Positions 9,602 to 18,287 of a stretch of DNA of 64,000 nt are shown one piece after another (positions within the stretch are counted from its first letter, which is position 1; the number at the start of each line of letters is the position of its first letter). Source of the DNA: Mycolicibacterium crocinum (lineage in GTDB: Bacteria > Actinomycetota > Actinomycetes > Mycobacteriales > Mycobacteriaceae); assembly GCF_022370635.2 (NCBI RefSeq), contig NZ_CP092362.2:4154001-4218000 (forward strand). The letters run 5' to 3'. The notes under the pieces were generated by a model that did no database searches, was not told the origin of the DNA, and saw only the letters and a list, made by a program, of their open reading frames with translations. Position numbers and translations under genes: made by a program.

Positions 9602-10432
9602 GTGCACCCGATGACACACACCGACACTCCGAGACCGCCCGACGGTGACTGGCTCGGCACCCCGTTCCTGAAGTTCGTCCGGGAAGGCGCGTTCGGGGTG
9701 TGCACCCTGGACCGCCCCGAGGCGCGCAACGCGATGACGCCGGCGATGTACTTCGGCATCAAGTACGCGGTCAACCACGTCGGGTCGGACCCCGACCTGG
9801 CCGGGCTGCTGATCACCGGCACCGGGGACGTGTTCGCCCCCGGCGGCGACATGGGCGGCGGTGGGGTGGACAACTGGCTGACCTTCGGCGCGGCGCTCGG
9901 GATGGACGCCCTCCCGTTCGACACACTGCGGCAGTCCGCCAAACCGGTGGTGGCGGCCGTCAACGGACTGTGTCAGGGCGGCGGCCTTCAGATCGCGTTG
10001 TGCGCGGACATGGCGGTGGTCAGTGACCGCGCGACCTTCCGCGTCCCCGAGCTCTACCGCGGAATCGCCGACACCTACTACAGCCAGATGCTGGCCCGGC
10101 TCATCGGCCCGGTCCGGACGCGCGACCTGATGTTCACCGGGCGCACGTTGACCGCGGCGGAGGCACTCGATTGGGGCATGATCGCCCGGGTCGTTCCCCA
10201 CGACGAGCTGGCCGAGGCGGCACGCGAGGTTCTGGCCCAGTGCTGCCGCACCGCGCCGGTGGCGCGGTCGGTGGTGAAGTCCAGCATCGACAACTACCTC
10301 GGGCTCTACGACCGGATCGGGATGCAGCGCAGCCTCGGGTCACCGGAGTCCATCGAAGGATTCATGGCGTTCAAGGAACGTCGCTCGCCGGAGTGGGTGC
10401 ACCCGGATCTGCGTATCGACGGCAGGCTGTAG
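9602..10432 (+). CDS. Enoyl-CoA hydratase/isomerase family protein
   Basis: This 276-aa crotonase-fold protein is probably a CoA-thioester hydratase, isomerase or hydrolase. The N-terminal crotonase signature includes LDRPEARNAM. The oxyanion-hole region is GDVFAPGGDMGGGG, and the second half of the active site is VNGLCQGGGLQIALCADM. The usual second catalytic Glu position falls in FRVPELYRG. The GTG at 9602 is taken as start, though an in-frame ATG at 9611 is nearly as good. It follows rbsK by 24 bp and converges on nadE. No pathway is indicated by the neighbours. Confidence 0.82.
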   Translation: MHPMTHTDTPRPPDGDWLGTPFLKFVREGAFGVCTLDRPEARNAMTPAMYFGIKYAVNHVGSDPDLAGLLITGTGDVFAPGGDMGGGGVDNWLTFGAALGMDALPFDTLRQSAKPVVAAVNGLCQGGGLQIALCADMAVVSDRATFRVPELYRGIADTYYSQMLARLIGPVRTRDLMFTGRTLTAAEALDWGMIARVVPHDELAEAAREVLAQCCRTAPVARSVVKSSIDNYLGLYDRIGMQRSLGSPESIEGFMAFKERRSPEWVHPDLRIDGRL

Positions 10433-10439
10433 CCGGGGA

Positions 10440-12482
10440 TCACTCCTCGGGGATCTCGCGCTCGATCTCGGCAAGCCAGATGCGGGCTGACATGTCCGAC
10501 GGAGCCCGCCAGTCGCCGCGCGGTGACAGCGATCCGCCGTGGGACACCTTGGGCCCGTTGGGCAATGCCGATCGCTTGAATTGGCTGAACGAGTAGTAGC
10601 GCTGCGCGAATACCCCCAGCCAGTGCCGAATCTCCTTCAGCGAGTAGGCCGGACGCTTGCCTTCGGGGAAGCCGGGCGGCCAGGAGCCGCTGGTGGGATC
10701 ACTCCAGGCGTGCCAGGCCAGGAACGCGATCCTCGACGGCCGGAAGCCGTACCGCAACACCTGGAACAGTGAGAAGTCCTGCAGCGAGTACGGACCCACT
10801 TTGGCTTCGCTGCTCTGGATCTCCTCGTCCTCACCGGTGGGCACGAGTTCGGGCGTGATCTCGGTGTCGAGCACCGACTGCAGGATTTCGCCGACCTCGT
10901 CCTCGAACTGACCCGACGAGATCACCCACCGGATCAGGTGCTGGATAAGGGTTTTCGGGACGCCGCCGTTGACGTTGTAGTGGGACATCTGATCGCCGAC
11001 CCCGTAGGTCGACCAGCCCAGCCCGAGTTCGGAGAGGTCACCGGTTCCCAGGACGATGCCGCCGCGCTGGTTGGCTATCCGGAACAGGTAGTCGGTGCGC
11101 AGACCCGCCTGCACATTTTCGAAGGTGACGTCGTATACCTTCTCCCCGCGGGAGAACGGGTGGCCGATCTCGGTCAGCATCAGCTTGGCGGTGTCGCGGA
11201 TGTCGAGTTCGGCGAACGTGACCCCTAGGGCTTCCGAGAGCTTGATCGCATTGCTCTTGGTGCGGTCGCCGGTCGCGAATCCGGGCAGAGTGAACGCGAG
11301 GATGTCGCTGCGCGGCCGGCCTTCTCGGTCCATCGCACGTGCGGCCACGATCAGCGCATGCGTCGAGTCCAGGCCGCCGGAGACACCGATCACGACCTTG
11401 GGATAGTTCAGCGCGCGCAGCCGCTGCTCGAGGCCGGAAACCTGGATGTTGTAGCCCTCGTAGCAATCCTGTTCCAGGCGAAGAGGATCGCTCGGCACGA
11501 ACGGGAACCGTTCCACGTCGCGCTTCAAGCCGATGTCCCCACTCGGTGGGTCGAGTTGGAAACCGATGCGGCGGAACGACTTCAGCCGATCCTGATGGTG
11601 CCGGCGATTGTCGTCGAAGGTACCCATCCGGAGCCGCTCGGAGCGCAACAGGTCCAGATCGACGTCGGCGACCGAGCGCCGCTCGCCCTTCGGGAATCGC
11701 TCGGATTCGGCCAGCAGGCGGCCGTTTTCGTAGATCATCGTCTGGCCGTCCCAGGCCAGGTCGGTGCTGGACTCCCCTTCGCCGGCGGCGGCGTAGAGGT
11801 ATGCCGCCAGGCAGCGCCCCGACGACGACCGCGCCAGCAGCTTGCGGTCTTCGGCGCGTCCGATGGTGATCGGACTCCCGGAGAGGTTGGCCAGTACCGT
11901 CGCACCCGCCAGTGCGGCCTCGGCGCTCGGCGGGATCGGCACGAACATGTCCTCGCAGATCTCGACGTGCAACACCAGCCCGGACACGTCCTCGGCGGCG
12001 AACAGCAGATCAGAACCGAAGGGGACGTCCGAGGCCCCGATGCGGATCGTGCCGTTGACGTCGTCACCGGCCGCAACCTGACGACGTTCGTAGAACTCGC
12101 GGTAATTCGGCAGATAAGACTTCGGCACCACTCCCAGCACCACGCCGCGGTGGATGACCACTGCGGTGTTGTAGATGCGATGCAGATACCGCAGCGGCGC
12201 ACCGACCACCAGAACACCGAACAGGTCGGCCGACGCGGCGACGATGTCGAGCAGAGCGTCCTCGACGGCATCGAGCAGCGAGTCCTGCAGAAGGATGTCC
12301 TCGATCGAGTAACCCGACAGCGTGAGCTCGGGGAACACGGTCACGGCGACGCTGTCGTCAGAACTCTCGCGCGCGATCCGCAGCACCGACTCGGCATTGG
12401 CGGCGGGGTCCGCGAGCACCGTGCGGTGGGTGCAGGCGGCCACCCGCACGAACCCGTGCCGGTAGGCGGAGTAGAAATCCAT
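10440..12482 (-). CDS. nadE: Glutamine-dependent NAD(+) synthetase
   Basis: This 680-aa enzyme converts nicotinic acid adenine dinucleotide to NAD+ using ammonia from glutamine. The N-terminal nitrilase-type glutaminase domain has the triad E52, K121 (PKSYLP) and C176 (EICEDMF). These are the same positions as in the M. tuberculosis enzyme, which supports starting at the ATG at 12482 (MDFYSAYRHGF) rather than further upstream. The C-terminal synthetase domain carries the PP-loop SGGLDST. It is the orthologue of Rv2438c. It ends 7 bp from the convergent enoyl-CoA hydratase gene. Confidence 0.97.
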   Translation of the reverse strand: MDFYSAYRHGFVRVAACTHRTVLADPAANAESVLRIARESSDDSVAVTVFPELTLSGYSIEDILLQDSLLDAVEDALLDIVAASADLFGVLVVGAPLRYLHRIYNTAVVIHRGVVLGVVPKSYLPNYREFYERRQVAAGDDVNGTIRIGASDVPFGSDLLFAAEDVSGLVLHVEICEDMFVPIPPSAEAALAGATVLANLSGSPITIGRAEDRKLLARSSSGRCLAAYLYAAAGEGESSTDLAWDGQTMIYENGRLLAESERFPKGERRSVADVDLDLLRSERLRMGTFDDNRRHHQDRLKSFRRIGFQLDPPSGDIGLKRDVERFPFVPSDPLRLEQDCYEGYNIQVSGLEQRLRALNYPKVVIGVSGGLDSTHALIVAARAMDREGRPRSDILAFTLPGFATGDRTKSNAIKLSEALGVTFAELDIRDTAKLMLTEIGHPFSRGEKVYDVTFENVQAGLRTDYLFRIANQRGGIVLGTGDLSELGLGWSTYGVGDQMSHYNVNGGVPKTLIQHLIRWVISSGQFEDEVGEILQSVLDTEITPELVPTGEDEEIQSSEAKVGPYSLQDFSLFQVLRYGFRPSRIAFLAWHAWSDPTSGSWPPGFPEGKRPAYSLKEIRHWLGVFAQRYYSFSQFKRSALPNGPKVSHGGSLSPRGDWRAPSDMSARIWLAEIEREIPEE

Positions 12483-12580
12483 GGCCCCATTGTTGCCCGT
12501 CACCCCCACCGCGGAAACGAGAACCACCCCCTGTGGCTTGTCAGGCGTGTCTTTCGGCCCGCAGCGGGTAACCGCCTGCC

Positions 12581-13120
12581 ATGGCCGATACCGCGCTTCT
12601 TGTGGTCGACATGCTCAACGCCTATCAGCACCCCGACGCCGACGTGCTGGCCGGCAACGTCGCCGACATCGTCGAACCCCTCGCCGGACTGATCACCGCG
12701 GCCCGCGGCCGCGACGACGTCGAGCTGATCTACGTCAACGACAACTACGGCGATTTCACGGCGGAACCCAGCGACCTGATCAGAGCGGCGCTCGAAGGCG
12801 CGCGTCCGGAGCTGGTTCGGCCGATCGCCCCCGACGATGGTGCGCGCGTGATGACGAAGGTGCGCCACAGCGCCTTCTATGCCACTCCGCTGGACTATCT
12901 GCTGAACCGACTCGAGGTGACGAAGGTGATTCTGACCGGACAGGTCACCGAACAGTGCATCCTCTACAGCGCCCTGGATGCCTACGTGCGCCACTACGAC
13001 GTGATGGTGCCCAAAGACGCGGTCGCCCACATCGACGCCGAGCTCGGGGCGGCCGCCCTGGCCATGATGGAGCGGAACATGAGCGCCGAGATCGTCACGG
13101 CGGAGAAGTGTCTGCCCTGA
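12581..13120 (+). CDS. Isochorismatase-family cysteine hydrolase
   Basis: This 179-aa protein has the isochorismatase-like fold. The catalytic triad is D10 (LLVVDMLNAY), K93 (MTKVRHSAFY) and C126 (GQVTEQCILYSALDAY), preceded by the cis-peptide region at VTE. Such enzymes are amidohydrolases (nicotinamidase, N-carbamoylsarcosine amidase and others). Its position next to nadE makes a pyridine-nucleotide salvage role attractive, but the metal-binding residues of nicotinamidases are not evident, so the substrate is open. It is divergent from nadE with a 98-bp gap. Confidence 0.85.
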   Translation: MADTALLVVDMLNAYQHPDADVLAGNVADIVEPLAGLITAARGRDDVELIYVNDNYGDFTAEPSDLIRAALEGARPELVRPIAPDDGARVMTKVRHSAFYATPLDYLLNRLEVTKVILTGQVTEQCILYSALDAYVRHYDVMVPKDAVAHIDAELGAAALAMMERNMSAEIVTAEKCLP

Positions 13121-13366
13121 GCGATCTGTCGCAACGCTGTCATCCGTAGTCCCTGCGCCAAATGCGTTGAGCCAACGCCAGGCTCAAAGAGCTGTCGGCA
13201 CAACCGCAAACTAGCTAGCCCATTGCCGGTGACCTGGGTCACAACGCCACTCAAGTTGTGGCGCAACTGTTTTCGAGTAGCGCACTACCCGCTGCGATTG
13301 CTGGCCTCGGTCGTAGGTTCTCAGCATCGGCCGGATTCCACCGGCCAGCCAGATCGGGGGATCGAA

Positions 13367-13618
13367 ATGTCCACACACACGCCTGCGCGAACGGCGCCTC
13401 GAGTCATCGACACCCGGCCGACCGTGCTGATCACCGAACACGACGCGACGATGTTGACGGCCACCACCGTCTTGCCGCACGCCAAGGCGGGCATGGTCTC
13501 GCGGTGGATCGCGGCCCACCGGGCGGCTCACGAGGCTCGGCTCGACCATCGGCGGCTCGTCGCGCACTACGAGTTCCTGGAGCATTCCGCGATGGCGCGG
13601 GCCATGGAGCATCTGTGA
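13367..13618 (+). CDS. Small protein of unknown function
   Basis: This 83-aa protein starts at an ATG 5 bases after GGGGATCG (ribosome-binding-like). A longer in-frame ORF exists upstream but lacks coding character. The sequence has a polar N-terminus and a C-terminal half rich in Ala, His and Arg that is probably helical (RWIAAHRAAHEARLDHRR). No signal peptide, membrane segment or known motif is seen. It lies alone between the cysteine hydrolase and the DUF218 gene. Function unknown. Confidence 0.55.
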   Translation: MSTHTPARTAPRVIDTRPTVLITEHDATMLTATTVLPHAKAGMVSRWIAAHRAAHEARLDHRRLVAHYEFLEHSAMARAMEHL

Positions 13619-13694
13619 GAGCTGAGACGCAAGTAACAGCTGTGAAGACCCGGGCGATTAGCCAATCAGCACTGTCAAACGGGTCGGAGGAAGC

Positions 13695-14270
13695 GTGCGT
13701 CGTCGATGGAAGGCCGCCTGCGGCGCCGTGCTCCTGGTCGTCGCCACGCTGATCGGCGAGCTCGTGCCGGCTGCCCACGCCGAGCCGGTGGCCGCGGCCA
13801 AGGACTTCTCCAACCCGGCGATCGTCATTCTGGGTTACGGGCTGCTGCCGGACGGCTCGATGCGGATGATCCTGCGACGCCGGGTGCTGACCGGACTCGC
13901 CGTCGCCCAGATGTACCCGCACTCGCCGATCATCGTCACCGGCGGTAATCCGCAGAACGGGGTGACCGAGGCCGCGCAGATGCGCCGCATGCTGCTGATG
14001 CTGAACTTCCCCGACAGCCGGATCATCGTCGAGGACAAAGCCAACAGCACCGTACAGAACGCCCAGTTCTCGGTGCCGCTGGCCAAGAAAGCCAACACCT
14101 CGGGGATCATCCTGGTGACCTCGTCGACGCATCAGGGCCGCGCCGACGGCGATTTCGTCGACGCCGGCGCCAATCTGCTGGCCACCGTCAGCTACCCGGA
14201 CGGCAATCCGACGCTCAACATCACGCAGTTCGCTCACGACGTACTGAGCCCGGTCACCAACTTCGGCTAG
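13695..14270 (+). CDS. Exported YdcF/SanA-like DUF218 protein
   Basis: This 191-aa protein begins with a signal peptide (MRRRWKAACGAVLLVVATL, then a likely cleavage after AHA near 29) and a DUF218 domain. Family features are AIVILGYGLLPDGSM, VTGG near the middle, EDKANSTVQNA and VTSSTHQGRA. DUF218 proteins (ElyC, SanA, YdcF) act at the cell envelope, but their reaction is poorly defined. The GTG start at 13695 is supported by GGAGG 4 bases upstream. sir2 follows 19 bp downstream but has its own candidate -10. Confidence 0.85.
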   Translation: MRRRWKAACGAVLLVVATLIGELVPAAHAEPVAAAKDFSNPAIVILGYGLLPDGSMRMILRRRVLTGLAVAQMYPHSPIIVTGGNPQNGVTEAAQMRRMLLMLNFPDSRIIVEDKANSTVQNAQFSVPLAKKANTSGIILVTSSTHQGRADGDFVDAGANLLATVSYPDGNPTLNITQFAHDVLSPVTNFG

Positions 14271-14276
14271 CCCACC

Positions 14277-14282
14277 TACTCT
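14277..14282 (+). promoter_or_regulatory. Candidate -10 box, leaderless sir2
   Basis: TACTCT lies 7 bases before the GTG start at 14290, just after the ydcF-like stop codon. The geometry fits a leaderless transcript independent of the upstream gene. Confidence 0.45.
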
Positions 14283-14289
14283 GGAAGCC

Positions 14290-15126
14290 GTGGAAAGCCC
14301 CGAACTCGTCGCGTTGTTGGCGGGCCGGCGCGTCGCCGTGCTCACCGGAGCCGGGATCTCCACCGACTCGGGCATTCCGGACTACCGGGGCCCGGACTCG
14401 CCGCCGGCCAATCCGATGACCATCCGGCAGTTCACCTCCAGCCGTGAGTTCCGGCAGCGGTACTGGGCGCGCAACCACCTGGGCTGGCGGCACATGGCAC
14501 AGACCCTGCCCAACGCCGGGCACCGGGCGCTGGCCCATCTGGAGCGCGCGGGTGTCGTCAACGGCATCATCACCCAGAACGTGGACCTGTTGCACACCAA
14601 GGCGGGCAGCCGCACTGTCATCAACCTGCACGGCACCTACGCGCAGGTGGTGTGCCTGGACTGCGGGCACACGATGTCGCGCGCGGCGCTGGCCGACGAA
14701 CTCGAGGCGGCCAACCCGGGATTCGCCGAGCGGGCCGAGCGGCTCGGCGGTATCGCCGTCGCGCCCGACGCGGATGCGATGGTCACCGACACCGAGTCGT
14801 TCCGCTTCGTCGACTGCCCGTCGTGCGCAGGGATGCTCAAACCAGACATCGTGTACTTCGGCGAGAGTGTGCGCAAAGAGATTGTCGCTCAAGCATATTC
14901 GCTGGTGGACTCCGCGGATGCGCTGCTGGTGGCCGGGTCGTCACTGACGGTGTTCTCCGGGTACCGGTTCGTGCGGCACGCCGCCGCATTGGGTATGCCC
15001 GTCGCGATCATCAACCGTGGGCCGACCCGTGGCGACGATCTCGCCACGGTGAAAGTGGACAGCGGGTGTTCGCCAATGCTGGCGCTGCTGGCCGACGAAT
15101 TGTCCGGGTGGGTGTCCGCGAGCTAA
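14290..15126 (+). CDS. Sir2-family NAD-dependent protein deacylase
   Basis: This 278-aa sirtuin removes acyl groups from lysine using NAD+. The Rossmann-type NAD-binding motif is GAGISTDSGIPDYRG (20-34), followed by TQNVD (95-99), the catalytic H114 (LHGTY), and a zinc ribbon with C122, C125, C176 and C179. SSLTVFSGYR lies in the C-terminal NAD site. The insertion between the cysteine pairs is long, as in class II or M-type bacterial sirtuins. M. tuberculosis has a different sirtuin at Rv1151c, so this may be an additional paralogue. It converges on proB across a repeat-containing spacer. Confidence 0.92.
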   Translation: MESPELVALLAGRRVAVLTGAGISTDSGIPDYRGPDSPPANPMTIRQFTSSREFRQRYWARNHLGWRHMAQTLPNAGHRALAHLERAGVVNGIITQNVDLLHTKAGSRTVINLHGTYAQVVCLDCGHTMSRAALADELEAANPGFAERAERLGGIAVAPDADAMVTDTESFRFVDCPSCAGMLKPDIVYFGESVRKEIVAQAYSLVDSADALLVAGSSLTVFSGYRFVRHAAALGMPVAIINRGPTRGDDLATVKVDSGCSPMLALLADELSGWVSAS

Positions 15127-15137
15127 ACCGCGACCGC

Positions 15138-15196
15138 GAGATTGAAGCCATGCAGCGGTCTTCTCGCACTTCCTCTGCGTGAGTGCAATCTCGCGG
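15138..15196 (+). repeat. 59-bp intergenic repeat, copy 1
   Basis: It starts GAGATTGAAGCC and ends AATCTCGCGG, and matches 15301-15359 at 58 of 59 positions. Its ends are inverted repeats: CGCGAGATTG, counting three bases upstream, pairs with CAATCTCGCG. An inner GCACT/AGTGC pair is also present. It sits just after the sir2 stop. Confidence 0.9.
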
Positions 15197-15300
15197 GCTT
15201 GGGTTTGCGAGAAGACACCAACTCGCGAGAATTCACGTCGTTTCATGCAAGTTCGTGCCTGTTGGCGCAGGGGTTGCGAGCTACACCCTGGTTCTCAGCC

Positions 15301-15359
15301 GAGATTGAAGCCACGCAGCGGTCTTCTCGCACTTCCTCTGCGTGAGTGCAATCTCGCGG
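15301..15359 (+). repeat. 59-bp intergenic repeat, copy 2
   Basis: This is a direct repeat of 15138-15196 with one difference (C for T at the 14th base). It lies 14 bp from the end of proB. Between the copies, TGCGAGAAGAC near 15206 is an inverted fragment of the same element. The pair fills most of the convergent sir2/proB gap and could act as a two-way terminator. Confidence 0.9.
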
Positions 15360-15372
15360 ATAGTCGCGCGAG

Positions 15373-16473
15373 CTAGACGGCGACCAGGTCGTCGGCATGC
15401 ACTGCGGGACGGCGCATTTCGGCAGGCAGATCCGAGGTCGACCGGCCGATCATGGTGGTCAGCTCGGCGGCGTCGTAGGCCACCACCCCGCGGGCGACCA
15501 TTTCCCCGTCGGTGTCACGCAGCTCGACCACATCGCCGCCGAAGAATCGGCCCGACACCCCGGTGATGCCCGCCGCCAGCAGTGAGCGCCGCTGCTTGAC
15601 CACCGCACGCACCGCGCCGGCGTCCAGCGTCAGGGCCCCGGAGACTTCGGCGGCATACCGAACCCAGAACCGTCGCGCCGACATCCGGTCGGGGCGCGGG
15701 GTGAACACCGTGCCCACCGACGCGTCGGTCAGTGCGGCAGCAGCATCGGCCGCCGCCGCCAGCAGCACCGGGACCCCGACGTCTGCGGCCAGCAGCGCCG
15801 AGGAAAGCTTCGAACGCATGCCGCCGGTGCCCAGGCGGCTACCTTCACCGGCCACCACCCCGTCGAGATCGTCGGGTCCGGCCACCTCGGGGATGAACCG
15901 GGCGTCGGCCTTGCGCGGATCGGCGTCGTACAGCCCGTCGATGTCGGACAGCAGGATCAGCGCGTCGGCGCCGACGAGGTGCGCCACCAGCGCCGAGAGC
16001 CGGTCGTTGTCACCGAAGCGAATCTCGTTGGTGGCCACGGTGTCGTTCTCGTTGACGATCGCCACCGCATGCAGCGACCGCAGCCGGTCCAGCGTGCGCT
16101 GCGCGTTGGTGTGCTGCACCCGCATGGAGATATCGTGCGCGGTCAGCAGCACCTGGCCGACCGTGCGGTCGTAGCGGGCGAACGCCGCACTCCAGGCGTT
16201 GACCAACGCCACCTGCCCGACACTGGCGGCGGCCTGCTTGGTCGCCAAATCCGTTGGACGCCGGTTCAATCCGAGCGGCTCGATGCCGGCGGCGATGGCG
16301 CCCGAGGACACGATCACCACATCGGAGCCCGCCTTCATCCGCGCCTCGATGGCATCGACCAGCCTGGCCAGCCGGCCGGCGTCGAACAACCCCGATTTCG
16401 TGGTCAGTGCAGTGGTGCCGATCTTGACGACGACGCTGCGCGCGGAGCGCACCGCATCGCGGTACTGGCTCAC
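15373..16473 (-). CDS. proB: Glutamate 5-kinase
   Basis: This 366-aa enzyme catalyses the first step of proline synthesis, ATP-dependent phosphorylation of glutamate. The amino-acid-kinase domain shows VVKIGTTALTTKSG, SSGAIAAGI, VNENDTVAT and FGDNDRLSA. A C-terminal PUA domain follows, containing RRSLLAAGI and FFGGDVVEL. The GTG at 16473 overlaps the obg stop as GTGA and matches the family N-terminus (SQYRDAVRSAR); upstream codons are not conserved-looking. It is orthologous to Rv2439c and translationally coupled to obg. Confidence 0.96.
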   Translation of the reverse strand: MSQYRDAVRSARSVVVKIGTTALTTKSGLFDAGRLARLVDAIEARMKAGSDVVIVSSGAIAAGIEPLGLNRRPTDLATKQAAASVGQVALVNAWSAAFARYDRTVGQVLLTAHDISMRVQHTNAQRTLDRLRSLHAVAIVNENDTVATNEIRFGDNDRLSALVAHLVGADALILLSDIDGLYDADPRKADARFIPEVAGPDDLDGVVAGEGSRLGTGGMRSKLSSALLAADVGVPVLLAAAADAAAALTDASVGTVFTPRPDRMSARRFWVRYAAEVSGALTLDAGAVRAVVKQRRSLLAAGITGVSGRFFGGDVVELRDTDGEMVARGVVAYDAAELTTMIGRSTSDLPAEMRRPAVHADDLVAV

Positions 16474-17918
16474 TGCTCGTCCTCGTGTTCGCGACGGTGG
16501 CGGCGGGCCTCCTTGCGCTCGGCCGCCCCGACCCGGTCGTTCTGTTCCAGCCGGGCGTCGGTGCCACGCCCTGTCGGGGTGACATCCACACCTGCGGGGG
16601 TCTGCGGCTCCCAATCGAACGTCATGTCGCCGATGGTCACCGCGCAGCCGGGCTTGGCGCCGAGCTTGAGGAGTTGGTCCTCCACACCGAGGCGGGCCAG
16701 CCGGTCACCGAGGTAGCCGACTGCTTCGTCGTTGTCGAAATTCGTTTGCGCGATCCAACGTTCGGGCCGGACACCGCGTACCACGAAACCGCCGCGATTC
16801 TCGGGGTCGGGCTCGACGGTGAATCCGGTCTGATCGACCGGGATCGGCCGAATCACCGGGCGGCGCGGTACCACCTCGGGCTGCGCAGCCTGGTAGGCGT
16901 CGACCATGTTCCACAGCGCGAAGGTCAACTCGCGCAAGCCTTCCCGGCTGGCGGTCGACACCTCGAACACCGGCCACCCGCGTGCCTCGATATCGGGGCG
17001 CACGAAGTCGGCCAGCTCCCTGGCCTCGGGGACGTCGATCTTGTTGAGCACCACGGCCCGCGGTCGGTCGGCCAGATCACCCAGCGTCGAATCACCTTGC
17101 AGCGTCGGCTGATATGCGGCCAGTTCGGCTTCGAGTGCGTCGATATCGGAGATCGGGTCGCGGCCCGGTTCCAGTGTCGCGCAGTCGACCACGTGCACCA
17201 GCACCGCGCAGCGCTCGATGTGGCGCAGGAAATCCAGCCCGAGCCCACGGCCCTCCGACGCGCCGGGAATCAGTCCGGGGACGTCAGCAACGGTGAAGGT
17301 GTGATCGCCTGCGGAGACCACGCCGAGGTTGGGCACCAACGTAGTGAACGGATAGTCGGCGATCTTGGGCTTGGCCGCCGAGATCACCGATACCAGCGAG
17401 GATTTGCCGGCCGACGGAAAACCGATCAGCCCGACGTCGGCGACGGTCTTGAGTTCCAGGGTGAGTTCGCGTTCCTCACCCTTTTCACCGAGCAGAGCGA
17501 ACCCGGGAGCCTTACGCGCCCGCGACGCCAACGCGGCGTTGCCCAGGCCGCCGCGGCCGCCCTCGGCGGCCACGAACCGGGTTCCGGCGCCGACCATGTC
17601 GGCCAGCAGGCGGCCGTTGGCGTCGAGTACGACGGTGCCGTCGGGCACCTTCACCTCGAGGTCGGCCCCGTTGGCCCCCTCGCGGTTACTGCCCATCCCC
17701 TGCGTGCCGGACGGCGCCGCGACATGCGGGTGGAAATGGAAATCCAGCAGGGTGTGCACCTGCGGGTCGACGACGAGCACGACACTGCCGCCCCGTCCGC
17801 CGTTACCGCCGTCGGGGCCGCCGAGTGGCTTGAATTTCTCCCGGTGTACCGAGGCGCACCCGTTCCCACCATTTCCCGCGCGGGTATGGATGACGACGCG
17901 GTCGACGAAACGGGGCAT
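16470..17918 (-). CDS. obg: GTPase Obg/CgtA
   Basis: This 482-aa essential GTPase associates with the large ribosomal subunit. The glycine-rich Obg fold covers about 1-158 (GGPDGGNGGRGGS). The G domain has the P-loop GFPSAGKSSL (166-175), G3 DVPGL (212-216) and G4 NKID (292-295). A C-terminal OCT domain lies near 360-440, followed by a charged tail. Length matches mycobacterial Obg (about 480). It is downstream of rpmA, the conserved rplU-rpmA-obg-proB order, with an 86-bp spacer holding a palindrome. Confidence 0.97.
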   Translation of the reverse strand: MPRFVDRVVIHTRAGNGGNGCASVHREKFKPLGGPDGGNGGRGGSVVLVVDPQVHTLLDFHFHPHVAAPSGTQGMGSNREGANGADLEVKVPDGTVVLDANGRLLADMVGAGTRFVAAEGGRGGLGNAALASRARKAPGFALLGEKGEERELTLELKTVADVGLIGFPSAGKSSLVSVISAAKPKIADYPFTTLVPNLGVVSAGDHTFTVADVPGLIPGASEGRGLGLDFLRHIERCAVLVHVVDCATLEPGRDPISDIDALEAELAAYQPTLQGDSTLGDLADRPRAVVLNKIDVPEARELADFVRPDIEARGWPVFEVSTASREGLRELTFALWNMVDAYQAAQPEVVPRRPVIRPIPVDQTGFTVEPDPENRGGFVVRGVRPERWIAQTNFDNDEAVGYLGDRLARLGVEDQLLKLGAKPGCAVTIGDMTFDWEPQTPAGVDVTPTGRGTDARLEQNDRVGAAERKEARRHRREHEDEQ

Positions 17919-17938
17919 CGGAGAGTCCTTTCAATCGT

Positions 17939-17994
17939 CGAGTGTGAACCTGCTGCGAGTTATGGGTCTGACCTCGCAGTGGAATTCACACTCG
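17939..17994. repeat. 56-bp palindromic element between rpmA and obg
   Basis: The outer arms CGAGTGTGAA (17939-17948) and TTCACACTCG (17985-17994) are perfect inverted repeats. Nested inside are CTGCGA and TCGCAG. It occupies most of the 86-bp spacer and would form a long RNA hairpin between rpmA and obg. It has the same size and build (arms of about 10 bp around nested pairs) as the 59-bp repeats near proB but a different sequence. Confidence 0.8.
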
Positions 17995-18004
17995 CGATGC
18001 AGAC

Positions 18005-18268
18005 CTACTCCGGTCGCTGAGCGCGAACGATGTTGACGGTCTTGCGGCCGCGCTTGACGCCGAACTCCACCAGGCCGGGGGCCGTGGCGAACAGGGTGTC
18101 GTCACCGCCGCGGCCGACGTTCACGCCTGGGTGGAAGTGAGTTCCGCGCTGGCGGACGAGGATCTCGCCGGCCTTGACGAGCTGGCCGCCGAAGCGCTTG
18201 ACGCCGAGCCGCTGGGCGGCGGAATCGCGACCGTTACGTGAGCTGGAAGCGCCCTTCTTGTGTGCCAT
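18005..18268 (-). CDS. rpmA: 50S ribosomal protein L27
   Basis: This 87-aa basic protein starts MAHKKGASSSRNGRDS, the hallmark N-terminus of L27, which reaches the peptidyl-transferase centre. The central GEILVRQRGTHFHPG is conserved. It lies 19 bp downstream of rplU and is cotranscribed with it. Length is typical. Confidence 0.98.
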   Translation of the reverse strand: MAHKKGASSSRNGRDSAAQRLGVKRFGGQLVKAGEILVRQRGTHFHPGVNVGRGGDDTLFATAPGLVEFGVKRGRKTVNIVRAQRPE

Positions 18269-18287
18269 GTCAGTGTGCTCCCTGTCG

